Origin: an uncultured Chloroflexota bacterium
Lineage (GTDB): Bacteria; Chloroflexota; Chloroflexia; Thermomicrobiales; UBA6265
DNA: 64,000 nt
Reading direction: 5' to 3'
Assembly: GCA_937901745.1 (NCBI GenBank)
Contig: CALGSZ010000112.1
Coordinates: 1-64,000 of the forward strand
In this document: piece by piece, positions 26,408 to 35,956 of the stretch
Numbering within the stretch: the first letter of the stretch is position 1
Layout: every line of letters starts with the position of its first letter
Notes under the pieces: model-generated
Seen by the model: the letters and a program-made list of their open reading frames with translations, nothing else
Databases searched by the model: none
What the model was told of the DNA's origin: nothing
Translations under genes and position numbers: made by a program

Positions 26408-27217
26408 ATGTCAAGCGAACCGCAGCGGACCACCGCGGAGCGCAGGAAGCAGCCTTCGGCGTCGCCGGTCTACCACGTCCCGGCGCTGGAGAAGGGCCTC
26501 GACGTCCTCGAGTGCCTCTCCGAGCAAGGCGTGCCGCTGACTCAGGCGCAGCTGGCGCGGGCGCTCGGGCGGGGGCCGAGCGAGTTATTCCGGGTGCTGA
26601 CGACGCTGGAGCGGCGCGGGTATGTCGCGCGCGATCCGATTTCCGGCGCCTACACGCTGACATTGCGACTCTTTGCGCTGGCGCGCGCGCACTCGCCGTA
26701 TGAGGGCCTGCTCCGCGCGGCGGCTCGCCCACTCCGCGAGCTGACGGCGGAGATCCGCGAGTCCTGCCATATCACCGTTCCGCACCGCGGCCGGTGTCTC
26801 GTCCTCCACGAGGAGCCGAGCCCGGCGCGGGTGCGGCTGTCGGTCGAGGTGGGCAGCACGGTCCCCCTCCACCGAGCTGCCTCCGGGCGGCTCCTCCTGG
26901 CGGTATGCGATCCAGCGCGGCGCCGCGATCTGCTCGACCAGGATCCGGAGGGCGCGCGCCTTTCCGCCGAGGAGTGGCAGCGATTAGAGGCTCGACTGAG
27001 CGAGATCCAGGAGCGAGGCTACGAAGAGGCGCGCGGCGACACGGTCGAAGGGGTGAGCGATCTGGCGGTGCTCATTGGCCCTGCCGAGTCGCCGCTGCAC
27101 GCCGCCCTGACCGTCTCCGCGCTGCCGCGCGATCACGCGGCGTTCGTGCAAGCGACGCTGCCGCCGCTCCGACGCTGCGCGGAGACCATTGCGCGCGCGG
27201 CCGGGCTTCTGCGGTAG
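26408..27217 (+). CDS. IclR-family transcriptional regulator
   Basis: The 269 residues begin with a winged helix-turn-helix (VPALEKGLDVLECL, LTQAQLARALGRGPSELFRV, LERRGYV). The IclR effector domain follows (LRELTAEIRESCHI, VEVGSTVPLHRAASGRLLLA, IQERGYEEARGDTVEGVSDL). Such regulators sense small acids or aromatics and usually control divergent catabolic genes. Here those are the CoA-transferase operon (start 26263) and the MaoC gene 35 bases downstream. The ATG at 26408 follows a weak AGGTGAA. Confidence 0.94.
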   Translation: MSSEPQRTTAERRKQPSASPVYHVPALEKGLDVLECLSEQGVPLTQAQLARALGRGPSELFRVLTTLERRGYVARDPISGAYTLTLRLFALARAHSPYEGLLRAAARPLRELTAEIRESCHITVPHRGRCLVLHEEPSPARVRLSVEVGSTVPLHRAASGRLLLAVCDPARRRDLLDQDPEGARLSAEEWQRLEARLSEIQERGYEEARGDTVEGVSDLAVLIGPAESPLHAALTVSALPRDHAAFVQATLPPLRRCAETIARAAGLLR

Positions 27218-27252
27218 CGGCTGGTAGCAGTCATCCGGGGAGGGGGTGAGAG

Positions 27253-27708
27253 ATGTTCGAAGAGCGGTACTTCGAGGACTACGAGATCGGCGCGCAGCGG
27301 CGCACACTCGGCCGGACGATCACCGAGGCGGACATCGTCATCCACGCCGGCCAGACGGGGGATTTCTACCCGCACCACATGGACGCGGAGTGGTGCAAGA
27401 CTCAGGAGTTCGGCCAGCGCGTCGCCCACGGCACGCTGATCTTCAGCGTCGCGGTCGGCATGACGGCCGGCGCGGTCAACACGAAAGCCTTCTCCTATGG
27501 GTATGACCGGCTGCGCTTCATCAAGCCGGTCTTCATCGGGGATACGATCACCGTCACGGTCACGATCACCGAGAAACGCGAGCATAAACGTCCTGGTTAT
27601 GGGATTGTCGTAGAACACTGCGAGGTCACGAACCAGCGCGGCGAGACCGTGATGGTCTGCGATCACCTGCTGATGGCAGAGCGCCGTGAGCCAGCGGCCA
27701 GCGCCTAG
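27253..27708 (+). CDS. MaoC-like hot-dog-fold dehydratase/hydratase
   Basis: The 151-residue protein opens MFEERYFEDYEIGAQ and carries the MaoC pattern ITEADIVIHAGQTGDFYPHH, RVAHGTLIFSVAVGMTAG and RLRFIKPVFIGDTITV, with the hydratase-type Asp and His. It is likely to hydrate enoyl-CoA or dehydrate 3-hydroxyacyl-CoA. A good SD (GGGAGG) precedes ATG 27253. It follows the IclR gene after 35 bases and probably belongs to the same CoA-thioester pathway. It converges with the LuxR-type regulator, only 13 bases apart. Confidence 0.92.
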   Translation: MFEERYFEDYEIGAQRRTLGRTITEADIVIHAGQTGDFYPHHMDAEWCKTQEFGQRVAHGTLIFSVAVGMTAGAVNTKAFSYGYDRLRFIKPVFIGDTITVTVTITEKREHKRPGYGIVVEHCEVTNQRGETVMVCDHLLMAERREPAASA

Positions 27709-27721
27709 CCCAGCTCACCTC

Positions 27722-30232
27722 TCAGACCAGGCGATGGCGCATCGCCAAGGCGGTGGCGGCGGCTCGGGAGGGCACGTTGAGCTTGGCGAGTATCCGCGAG
27801 ACGTGAACGCCGACCGTTCGCGGGCTGATGAAGAGCGCTTCCGCGATCTCGCGATCGGATCGCCCGGCGGCGACCTGTCGTAGAACCTCCAACTCCCGCT
27901 CCGTCAGGCCAAATCGCTCCGCGGACGCGGGTGAAGCTTGGGCAACAGGGCGAGGCTCCGGCTCTTGCGCCGGCTGCTCGGCTGCCAACGCAATGGCGGC
28001 GGCAATCGCATCCGCGAGCGAAAGCGAGCGCCCCACGACCCAGGCTTGGTCGAACGCCGCTGCGCCGAGCCTGCGCCGGACCGCGCCGACCGCCCGCGCG
28101 TGCGAGCCGCTTTCCGCGGGTGGCACCGGGGCGCTCAACTCCTGGCGCAGCCGCTCGACGACTCCGAAGAGCCGCGCCGCCAACTCCGGCCGTCCGAGCG
28201 CGGCCGCGACCGGCGCGAGCGCCTCCAGACATTCGGTCACGCCGCGCTTGTCGCCAAGATCTCGCCGGAGCGCCAGCGACTCGCCGAGCAGCACGGCGGC
28301 GCGATCGGCCTTCCCCTGCTGGGCGGCGACGCGCCCGAGCTCGTGCAGCGCGTAGCCGACGCCGAGCTTGTCGCCAACCTCGCGGAAGAGTGCGAGGCTC
28401 TCCTCGAAGAGGCGGTCGGCGGCAGGCAGATCGTCTTGCAGACGAGCGATGTTGCCGAGATTGAACAGCGAGTACGCGACCGCACCGGTGTCGCCCATCG
28501 CACGGCGAACCGACAGCGCCTCCTCGTGAAGCTGGCAAGCTCGCTCGTAATCCCCTTCGGCGCTGGCGATGTTGCCCAGGTTCGATAGCGAGTTACCGAT
28601 GCCCTGCCGGTCATCGGCGCGGCGCCGGAGAGCCAGCGCCTCCTCGTGGAGCTGGCGGCCACGGGTGTAGTCCGCTCGGTAGAAAGCGACGAGACCGAGC
28701 CCGTTCAGGGATGTCGCCACCTCGGTCGGTGTCCCTAGCTCCCGGCGGATGGCGAGGCCCGCTTGATAGGCCGCCTCGGCTCGGTCGTACTCTCCGAGGT
28801 CGAGGGCGAGATTGCCGAGGTGGTGGAGGGCTTTGGCACGCACCTGCGGCGGCGTCGCGCCGGGGAGCGCCAGCGCCCGCCCGGTCCACGTGGAGCCTTC
28901 CGTCAGATAGCCACGGATGCCCCAGAAGCGCCAGAGCGCCCCGGCGAGACGCTGCGCAAGCTCCGCCTCGCCGGATTGGCAGGCCCAGTCGAGCGCGGCG
29001 CGCAGATTGTCCCGCTCGGCCTCGAGTCGATCCAGCCAGCGGTCCTGCTCCGGTCCGATGAGCTGTGGCTCCGCGGTTTCGGCCAGCGCACACGCCCATT
29101 CGGCGTGTCGCCGCCGGATCGTCGTCTCCTCGCCGCTCTCGGCCAGACGCTCCCGCGAATAAGCGAGGACCGTCTCCAACATGCCCAGCCGGCCATCGCC
29201 GTCGTCCCGCTCCTCCAGCCGCCGCACCAAGCTCTTGTCAACGAGCGAGCCAACCCCGTCGAGGACCGTGGAGGGGAAGGCCGGAGTATGCCCGTCCGCC
29301 CCCGCTTCCCCGTTTGGTCCGCAGACCGTTTCGGCCGCCTCCAGCGTGAAGCCGCCGGCGAAGACACCGAGACAGCGGAAGAGCGCCTGGTCCTCCGGCG
29401 TGAGGAGGTCGTAGCTCCAGGCAATGGCAGACCGCATCGTCTGCAGCCGCGTGGGCTGGTCGCGCGCGCCGTCGGTCAGGACCTGGAACCGGTGGTCGAG
29501 GCGGGCCAGGAGCGCGGCCGGCGAGAGGACTTTGCTGCGGGCGGCGGCAAGCTCGATCGCCAGAGGGAGACCATCGAGGCGCCGCACGATCTCGGCGACG
29601 ATGGCAACGGTCTCCTCGGTCAGGGCGAATCGCGGGTTCGCCGCCCTTGCCCTAGCCGCGAACAACGCGACCGCCTCGTTGCGCTCGACCTCAGCTAAGG
29701 TGGGGCGGCGCCTCGCGGGAGGAAGCGGCAGCGGCGAAAGCCGAAATTCGTGCTCGGCGCTGAGCCGAAGTACCTCTCGACTCGTTACGAGGATGGAGAG
29801 GCCCGGCGCGGCTTTGAGCAACGCCGCCAGGTCCGGCGCCGCATCAATGACTTGCTCGACGTTGTCGAGGATCAGCAACAGCTCGCGCCCTTCGAGGAAA
29901 TCGGTGAGCTGGCGGAGCGCGGTCTGTCTCCCGCTCTGCCGTGCGCCGAGCACCCGCGCGATCGTCGGCAGGACGAGGGCTGGATCGCGAATCGGGGCGA
30001 GATCGACGAAGACGACGCCATCGGCGAACGCGCCTTCGACCTCAGGGGCGACACGCAGCGCTAACCGCGTCTTGCCGACTCCTCCCGGACCGGTGACCGT
30101 CACGAGTCGCGCGCGGTCAACAGTCAGGAGCGCGGTCAGCGCCGCAATCTCTCGCTCACGTCCGAGTATTGGCGTCAGCGCGAGCGGCAGCGGGTGGCGC
30201 GATGAGGAATCCGGGGACGATTGGAGAGCCAT
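27722..30232 (-). CDS. Large transcriptional regulator: NB-ARC-type ATPase, TPR repeats, LuxR-type HTH
   Basis: The protein has 836 residues in three parts. The STAND/NB-ARC ATPase has TPILGREREIAALTALL, Walker A VTGPGGVGKTRLAL, Walker B LLLILDNVEQV and DGLPLAIELAAARSKVLSP. About residues 430-690 are TPR repeats of about 40 residues (HLGNLALDLGEYDRAEAAY, LSNLGNIASAEGDYERAC and others). The C-terminus is a LuxR HTH with LTERELEVLRQVAAG, SDREIAEALF and TVGVHVSRILAKL. Such proteins integrate an unknown ligand through the TPR cage and ATP state. It neighbours a DinB gene on the same strand. A related but partial regulator lies at 63593. Confidence 0.95.
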   Translation of the reverse strand: MALQSSPDSSSRHPLPLALTPILGREREIAALTALLTVDRARLVTVTGPGGVGKTRLALRVAPEVEGAFADGVVFVDLAPIRDPALVLPTIARVLGARQSGRQTALRQLTDFLEGRELLLILDNVEQVIDAAPDLAALLKAAPGLSILVTSREVLRLSAEHEFRLSPLPLPPARRRPTLAEVERNEAVALFAARARAANPRFALTEETVAIVAEIVRRLDGLPLAIELAAARSKVLSPAALLARLDHRFQVLTDGARDQPTRLQTMRSAIAWSYDLLTPEDQALFRCLGVFAGGFTLEAAETVCGPNGEAGADGHTPAFPSTVLDGVGSLVDKSLVRRLEERDDGDGRLGMLETVLAYSRERLAESGEETTIRRRHAEWACALAETAEPQLIGPEQDRWLDRLEAERDNLRAALDWACQSGEAELAQRLAGALWRFWGIRGYLTEGSTWTGRALALPGATPPQVRAKALHHLGNLALDLGEYDRAEAAYQAGLAIRRELGTPTEVATSLNGLGLVAFYRADYTRGRQLHEEALALRRRADDRQGIGNSLSNLGNIASAEGDYERACQLHEEALSVRRAMGDTGAVAYSLFNLGNIARLQDDLPAADRLFEESLALFREVGDKLGVGYALHELGRVAAQQGKADRAAVLLGESLALRRDLGDKRGVTECLEALAPVAAALGRPELAARLFGVVERLRQELSAPVPPAESGSHARAVGAVRRRLGAAAFDQAWVVGRSLSLADAIAAAIALAAEQPAQEPEPRPVAQASPASAERFGLTERELEVLRQVAAGRSDREIAEALFISPRTVGVHVSRILAKLNVPSRAAATALAMRHRLV

Positions 30233-30292
30233 CGCTGCACCAGGGAGTAAAGCGATCCAACCGCTGCATCATCGTGTGCCGCGTGGAGAGCG

Positions 30293-30769
30293 TCAAGCTT
30301 GCTGAAGTGCCTCTCTAATCCGACGAATTTGCTCCGCGTGCTCGTGAGCGTGCGCCGCGTAGATTCGTAGCCAATCGTCGAGTGTGTAGCGCCCGTACTC
30401 GGTGTGCTCGCCCTCGCGCTGCCAGTCTTCAGGGGTCAGCCGTCGCAGCAGCTCGGTCGTCGACTCGCGCGCGCCCTGGAGCGCGATCAGCGCGGCGGCG
30501 ATGGGACGGTCATAGGCGAGCCGGCGCGCGAACGCCTCTTGGTCGTAGCCGACGAGCGTCGGCCGCTCTTCCGCGAGCAGGCGGCGCAGCCGCATCGCGC
30601 CTTCCATTTCGCTGTCGGCCAAGTGGTGCACGATCTCGCGGGGCGTCCAGTCATCGGGCGTCAGCCGCGCATCGAGCTCGGATGTCGTGATGCCCGCGAG
30701 CGCATCGCTCACTTCGCGGAATCCCGCCGCGTATTGAGCGATGAGCCCCTCACGCTCGCTTTGATCCAT
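30293..30769 (-). CDS. DinB/YfiT-family four-helix protein
   Basis: The 158 residues form a DinB-like helical bundle with metal-binding His candidates in REIVHHLADSEMEG and in IYAAHAHEHAEQI. The family includes thiol-dependent S-transferases and putative hydrolases. The substrate here is unknown. ATG 30769 follows GGGGGA. It lies 60 bases upstream of the LuxR-type regulator on the same strand, so the two may be co-transcribed. Confidence 0.88.
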   Translation of the reverse strand: MDQSEREGLIAQYAAGFREVSDALAGITTSELDARLTPDDWTPREIVHHLADSEMEGAMRLRRLLAEERPTLVGYDQEAFARRLAYDRPIAAALIALQGARESTTELLRRLTPEDWQREGEHTEYGRYTLDDWLRIYAAHAHEHAEQIRRIREALQQA

Positions 30770-30901
30770 ATCGTTCCCCCTTACTCACCCCGCGTCTTCA
30801 GCAGAACAGGCTACTGCAGGCGAGGCGGAACGCGCCACGAACACGGGACATCCGTAACTGGACGAGCCAGGGCCCTCACCCATGCGTCTGACACGAACCA
30901 T

Positions 30902-30931
30902 TTGACGAAGCTATGTGCTTCCTGCTAGCAT
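30902..30931 (+). promoter_or_regulatory. Candidate promoter of the sugar ABC operon
   Basis: TTGACG (30902-30907) and TAGCAT (30926-30931) are 18 bases apart, a good housekeeping-type fit in this GC-rich sequence. They lie about 115 bases upstream of the binding-protein ATG at 31048. The rest of 30770-31047 shows no gene. Confidence 0.5.
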
Positions 30932-31047
30932 CCACGCGCCCGTAGTTTATTTGGAGTGGCGGCCGAGACGCTGAGTCCACCACTCGTTGTGGCTTCACAC
31001 GAGCGGCCGGGTCGGCGACTTTCCGCCAGTAACGAGAGGGGAAACCG

Positions 31048-32205
31048 ATGGACGATCTCATTCGACGCAAGGTATCCCGTCGCGAGGCAATGCGGATTTC
31101 AGTCCTCGGAGCAGGCGCCCTCACCGTGACCGCCGTCGGCGGTGGGCGGTATCTCGTCAATCGGGCGAGCGCGCAAGAGGCCACCCCAGCGGCGTTCGAC
31201 CCCGCCGCGTGCTATCAGCCGTTCCCGGACGCGCAGCCGGTCAAGTACGAGAAGATCGCCGATCCCCCGTACAGCTTGGCGCTTTCCAACTCCTACATCG
31301 GTAACGTCTGGCGGACGCAGATGATCAACATGGCGAACGCCTTCGTGCAGCGGCCGGACATCGCGCCGCTGATCAAGGACTGGCAGGTCGCCTCCTCTGG
31401 TGAGGATGTCGCCGCTCAGATCGCCCAGACGGAGAACCAAATCGCGGCCGGCGCGCAGGCGGTCATCATCAACGCGATCAACCCGGATGCTCTGGTCCCG
31501 ACGGTCAACAAGGCGCGCCAGCAGGGCGTCGTCGTCGTCGCCTTCGATAACATCGTCAACTCCGATCAGATCGTCTTCGTCAACGAAGACCAGTACGAGA
31601 TGGGCAAGCGCTGGGCCGAGTGGCTGGTCGAGCAGATCGGCGGCAAGGGCAAGGTCCTGATGGTCCTCGGCGTCCAGGGCACCAGCGTCGACACCGACCG
31701 CACGCGGGGCGGTGACGATGTCTTCAGCCAGTACCCGGACATCACCACGGTCAAGGTCATCGGGAAGTGGGACCCGGGCACCGCGCAGACGGTGACGGCG
31801 AACGCCCTGGCCGCGCACAACGACATCGTCGGCGTCTGGTGCCAGGGCGGGACGGACGGCGTGGTCCGCGCGTTCCAGGCCGCTGGACGGCCGCTGGTGC
31901 CGATCGCGGGCGAGGCGGAGAACGGCTTCCGCAAGCAGATGCTGGAGTACAAGGACCAGTTCAAGGGCTACTCGATCGGGCAGTCGCCGGGCCTGGTCTG
32001 CGTCTCGATTCGCGTCGCGCTCGACCTGCTGCAAGGGAAGGAAGTGCCCTCGGCCATCTCGGTGCCGCTCCCCGAGGCGACGACCGACGATCTGGAGCCG
32101 GGCGTCAATGTCTTCCCGGACGCGCCGGACAACTTCTTCACGCCGATCAACATCGAGCAGTGCGGCGTTCAGTTCACCTACGAGGAGATCGCTCCGGAGA
32201 GCTAG
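31048..32205 (+). CDS. Sugar ABC transporter substrate-binding protein (periplasmic-binding type 1, ribose-like), Tat-type leader
   Basis: The 385 residues start with RRKVSRREAMRISVLGAGAL, a twin-arginine signal motif (S-R-R) before a short hydrophobic core, then a cleavage region near RASAQEA. The mature part is a ribose-binding-like fold: NAFVQRPDIAPLIKDW, QTENQIAAGAQAVIINAINP, ARQQGVVVVAFDNIV and VLGVQGTSVDTDRTRGGDD. It would deliver a monosaccharide to the RbsA/RbsC-type complex encoded directly downstream. SD AGGGGA precedes ATG 31048. Tat export implies it folds in the cytoplasm. Confidence 0.93.
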   Translation: MDDLIRRKVSRREAMRISVLGAGALTVTAVGGGRYLVNRASAQEATPAAFDPAACYQPFPDAQPVKYEKIADPPYSLALSNSYIGNVWRTQMINMANAFVQRPDIAPLIKDWQVASSGEDVAAQIAQTENQIAAGAQAVIINAINPDALVPTVNKARQQGVVVVAFDNIVNSDQIVFVNEDQYEMGKRWAEWLVEQIGGKGKVLMVLGVQGTSVDTDRTRGGDDVFSQYPDITTVKVIGKWDPGTAQTVTANALAAHNDIVGVWCQGGTDGVVRAFQAAGRPLVPIAGEAENGFRKQMLEYKDQFKGYSIGQSPGLVCVSIRVALDLLQGKEVPSAISVPLPEATTDDLEPGVNVFPDAPDNFFTPINIEQCGVQFTYEEIAPES

Positions 32206-32342
32206 CACGGAGTATGCTTGCGCCGTTCAGCGCAACGGTTGGGGCGGAGGCGCGCGGGCTTGGTCCCTGCGCGCCACGCCTTGCATGAGCGGTTCGAGCG
32301 GCGACCGACGGAAACGCAACAGCAGCACGTAGGATTCGAGCC

Positions 32343-33863
32343 ATGCCGGTACTGGCGGCGAACGGAATCACGAAGCGCTTCGGTGGCGTCGTCGCGCTCA
32401 ATGGCGCCTCGTTCGCCTGCGAAGCGGGCGAAATCCACGCCCTGCTCGGCGGCAACGGAGCGGGGAAGAGCACGCTCGTCAAGATCCTCACCGGCGTGCA
32501 GCCAGCCGACGCCGGCACGATCACGCTGAAGGGGCAGCCGGTCGACTTCTCGGACCCGGCCGCTGCCTCCGCCGCTGGCATCGTGCCCGTCTTCCAGGAG
32601 CTATCGCTCATCCCCGACCTGACCGTCGCGGAGAACCTGTTCATGGGGCGCGAGCCGCGCCGCTTCGGCCTGATGGACCGGCGGGCAATGCGGCGGGCGG
32701 CGGCGGAGCTTCTAGAGAGTCTGCGCTTCCCGCCGATCGATCCGGCAGCCACGGTCCGCGACCTACCGCTGGCCGAGCGGCAGCTCGTCGAGATCGCGAA
32801 GGCGATCGGTCGGCGGCCAGATGTCCTCATCCTGGATGAAGCGACCTCGGCCCTGGGCGCACAGGAGGTCGAGCGCGTTTTTGCGACGCTGCGAACGCTG
32901 CGCGAGCAGGGGATGGCGATCGTCTTCATCTCGCACCGGATGGAGGAGGTCCGAGCCCTCTGCGACCGGGCGACGATTTTCCGGGACGGGCAGGACGTCG
33001 CCACGGTGAACGTCGCCGACACCGACCCGGAAGAGATCGTCCGCTTGATGATCGGCCGCCAATTAGAGGAGGTCTTCCCGCCGAAGCCGCCGGCTCACGA
33101 GGACGCCCCAATCCTGCGCGTCGAGAATCTGCGCTGGGAGCCCGCCCTGCGCGGAATCTCCCTGACGCTGCACCGGGGCGAGATCCTGGGATTGGCCGGC
33201 TTGGAGGGTCAGGGCCAAGGCGATCTCCTGCTGGCGCTGTTCGGCGTCTACGCGGGCGCGACCGGCTCCGTGCAGGTGGATGGGCGCCCGCTCCATCTCG
33301 GAAGCCCGGCCGCGGCAATGGCAGCCGGCTTGGCGCTCGTTCCGGAAGATCGCAAGACCCAAGGGCTGATCCTGCCGCTCTCCGTTCGCGAGAACATCTC
33401 CCTGCCAGTCTTGCCGAAGCTGTCGCATGGCGGCGTGATTGCCCCTGAACTGGAGCGGCGAACGACGCACGAGATGATCGGCCGCCTGTCGATCAAGACG
33501 GCAAGCTCCGACACGCCGGTCCGGTTCCTGAGCGGCGGCAACCAGCAAAAGGTGGCGATCGCCAAATGGCTGACGACCCAGGCGCAGATCTACCTGATGT
33601 ACGACCCGACTCGCGGCATCGATGTCGGGACCAAGCAGGAGATTTACCGGCTGATGCGGTCGCTGGCCGACGAGGGCCGGGCCATTCTCTTCTTCTCGAC
33701 CGATCTGGCGGAGATCATCGGGCTCTGCGATCGCGCGCTCGTGATGTACGAAGGCGCGGTTGTGCGGGAGCTAGCCGGCGACGAATTGACCAAGGAGGCG
33801 CTCATCGCCGCCTCGCTGGGGATGAGCGACGCCGTGCGCGCGCAGATGGAGTCGGTCGCATGA
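32343..33863 (+). CDS. Sugar ABC transporter ATPase with two fused NBDs (RbsA type)
   Basis: The protein has 506 residues with two nucleotide-binding domains. NBD1 is intact: GGNGAGKSTLVKILTG, LPLAERQLVEIAKAIG and VLILDEATSALG. NBD2 has the usual degenerate P-loop of this family (GLAGLEGQGQGDLL) and an ABC signature FLSGGNQQKVAIAKWL. Its Walker B reads YLMYDPTRGID where LLLDEPTRGID is normal, so the metal Asp is Tyr and the catalytic Glu is Asp. One ATP site may therefore be inactive. It energises the two permeases encoded downstream. The gap from the binding-protein gene is 137 bases. Confidence 0.94.
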   Translation: MPVLAANGITKRFGGVVALNGASFACEAGEIHALLGGNGAGKSTLVKILTGVQPADAGTITLKGQPVDFSDPAAASAAGIVPVFQELSLIPDLTVAENLFMGREPRRFGLMDRRAMRRAAAELLESLRFPPIDPAATVRDLPLAERQLVEIAKAIGRRPDVLILDEATSALGAQEVERVFATLRTLREQGMAIVFISHRMEEVRALCDRATIFRDGQDVATVNVADTDPEEIVRLMIGRQLEEVFPPKPPAHEDAPILRVENLRWEPALRGISLTLHRGEILGLAGLEGQGQGDLLLALFGVYAGATGSVQVDGRPLHLGSPAAAMAAGLALVPEDRKTQGLILPLSVRENISLPVLPKLSHGGVIAPELERRTTHEMIGRLSIKTASSDTPVRFLSGGNQQKVAIAKWLTTQAQIYLMYDPTRGIDVGTKQEIYRLMRSLADEGRAILFFSTDLAEIIGLCDRALVMYEGAVVRELAGDELTKEALIAASLGMSDAVRAQMESVA

Positions 33864-33888
33864 GTTTTGCCAACTTGGGAGCGCGGCG

Positions 33889-34905
33889 ATGGCCGTAAGT
33901 GCTGCCCCGACCACGCTGCACAGCCCGACGCCGCGCCGGCCGCTGCTGGCTCGCGGCGCTCGGATGCTCCTTGCCTACCTTATCCTGTTAGCGCTCCTCG
34001 TCGTCTATCAGCAGAAGGCGCCCCGCTTCACCGAGCGGGAGTGGCAATCGCTCGCGAACCAGGGCATGACGCTGACGATCGCCAGCCTCGGCCAGACGAT
34101 CGTCGTCCTGACGGGCGGCATCGATCTCTCGGTCGGGCCGATGGTCAGCCTCTCGAACAGCATCGTCGCAACGATGGGAAGTCAGGAGTCGCCGGACCAG
34201 CGATTGGCGCTCGGCATCGTCGTGGCCTTGCTAGCCGGAGCGGCCGGCGGACTCATTAACGGGCTGATCATCGCCTATGGCCGGCTACAGCCGATCATCG
34301 TCACGCTCGCCACCGGCTACATCTACGCCGGGATCGCGCTCCACGTGCGGCCACGGCCGGGAGGCTACGTACCCTTCGACCGCGCGGACATGGTGACCGG
34401 GCTGGTCTGGGGCAAGGTGCCGGCCGCGCTCATCCTCCTTTTGATCTTGGTCGCGCTCTGGGAGCTCTTCAAGCGAACACGCTTGAGCAACCGGATCATC
34501 TCGATCGGCAGCAGCCAGGGTGCCGCGTACATGTCCGGCGTCGACGTGGTCCGGACCAAGATCTGGGCCTATACCCTGGCCGGGATCGCCAGCGCGGTCG
34601 CCGGTCTCTTCCTAACCGCCCAGACCGCCTCCGGCGACGCGAACGCGGGTCTCGTCTACACCTTGAACTCCATTGCCGCCGTCGTGCTCGGAGGAGCAAG
34701 CCTGGCCGGCGGCGCGGGCTCGTTCATCGGAACGATCGCTGGCGCGTACGTTCTCTCGATCATCCCGAGCGTGCTCTATTTCTTCGACTTCTACCGCTCG
34801 CGCCCTCTGTCGCAAGACCTGTACAAGGGCTCCATCCTCCTGGCAGCGGTCGCGTTGGGGGCGCTCGGCGTGCTCCGGATGCGGAACAGGCTCGACCGGC
34901 TGTAG
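33889..34905 (+). CDS. Sugar ABC transporter permease, RbsC type (first)
   Basis: This 338-residue polytopic protein has RbsC/BPD_transp_2 marks: GMTLTIASLGQTIVVLTGGIDLSVGP, GRLQPIIVTLATGYIYAG and SIAAVVLGGASLAGGAGSF. It has about nine helices. ATG 33889 has TTGGGAG about 9 bases upstream and follows the ATPase gene by 25 bases. With the second permease it would form a heterodimeric channel in the inner membrane. Confidence 0.94.
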   Translation: MAVSAAPTTLHSPTPRRPLLARGARMLLAYLILLALLVVYQQKAPRFTEREWQSLANQGMTLTIASLGQTIVVLTGGIDLSVGPMVSLSNSIVATMGSQESPDQRLALGIVVALLAGAAGGLINGLIIAYGRLQPIIVTLATGYIYAGIALHVRPRPGGYVPFDRADMVTGLVWGKVPAALILLLILVALWELFKRTRLSNRIISIGSSQGAAYMSGVDVVRTKIWAYTLAGIASAVAGLFLTAQTASGDANAGLVYTLNSIAAVVLGGASLAGGAGSFIGTIAGAYVLSIIPSVLYFFDFYRSRPLSQDLYKGSILLAAVALGALGVLRMRNRLDRL

Positions 34906-34926
34906 GGACGCAACGAGGGATCTGCA

Positions 34927-35952
34927 ATGGCTTCGATTGGCGAGAGTGGGGAAGCGAGGCTCGGCGATGAGCAGTTGCCCGCGCCTGGCGTCGCTCGCCT
35001 GCGCGCCCTGACATCCGAACGCTACCGGCCACTCGTTGTCGCCTATGGCCTGATCCTCGTCATCCTCATTGTCACGGGCCTGCGCCATCCCGGTTTCGTC
35101 AGCTTCGACAATCTGCGCAATCAGCTCGTCCTGGCCTCGTTCCTCGGGATCGCGGCCGCCGGGCAGACGATTCTGATCCTGACGGGCGGTATCGATCTCT
35201 CGCTGGCATGGAACCTGAACTTCTCCGCGATCCTGATGACGCAGCTGACGAAGTCGGATATGAGCGCCGGGCGAGTCACCTGGGCCATCTTCCTCGCGCT
35301 CTTCAGCGGATGCGTCTTCGGTTGTCTCAATGGGCTCGGTATCGCCTATTTGCGCATCCCACCGCTGGTCATGACACTCGGCATGAACGCGGTGCTGCTT
35401 GGCCTGACGCTCTACTACACGAAAGGCACGCCGCAGGGCACCGCGCCGGACGTCATCTTGCGCCTGGCGACTGGGCGCGTCGCCGGTATCCCCTGGGCGG
35501 TACTCCTCTGGATCGTGGTCAGCGCCGTGCTCATCTTCGTACTCAGGCGGACTGTCTTCGGGAGACGGCTCTACGCGATCGGGAACAACGTGCGCGCGGC
35601 GTATCTCTCGGGGGTGCCGGTTCGGCGCGTGCTGATCGTCTCGTACACGGCGGCCGGCTTCTTCGCCGGGTTGACCGGCCTACTGCTGACCGGGTACTCG
35701 AACCAGAGCTACATCCGGATGGGCGATGCCTACGTGCTGCCGTCCATCGCCGCGGTCGTCGTCGGCGGGACCTCGATCCTCGGCGGCTCCGGCGGCTACG
35801 CGGGCACGATCGCCGGCGCGATCATCATCACGCTGCTGCAGAACGTGCTTTCGATCGAGAACCGAAGCCAAGCGGATCAGCAGATCCTCTTCGGCCTAAT
35901 CGTTCTCATCATGCTGCTCATTTACGGGCGAGAAGCCAAGATCCGAGAGTAA
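34927..35952 (+). CDS. Sugar ABC transporter permease, RbsC type (second)
   Basis: The 341-residue permease parallels the first: FLGIAAAGQTILILTGGIDLSLAW, YLRIPPLVMTLGMNAVLLG, YAIGNNVRAAYLSGVPVRR and AAVVVGGTSILGGSGGY. Two divergent permeases in tandem indicate a heterodimer, as in several AI-2 and simple-sugar importers. ATG 34927 lies 21 bases after the first permease stop. The gene ends 5 bases from the convergent BtpA-family gene. Confidence 0.94.
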   Translation: MASIGESGEARLGDEQLPAPGVARLRALTSERYRPLVVAYGLILVILIVTGLRHPGFVSFDNLRNQLVLASFLGIAAAGQTILILTGGIDLSLAWNLNFSAILMTQLTKSDMSAGRVTWAIFLALFSGCVFGCLNGLGIAYLRIPPLVMTLGMNAVLLGLTLYYTKGTPQGTAPDVILRLATGRVAGIPWAVLLWIVVSAVLIFVLRRTVFGRRLYAIGNNVRAAYLSGVPVRRVLIVSYTAAGFFAGLTGLLLTGYSNQSYIRMGDAYVLPSIAAVVVGGTSILGGSGGYAGTIAGAIIITLLQNVLSIENRSQADQQILFGLIVLIMLLIYGREAKIRE

Positions 35953-35956
35953 GCGC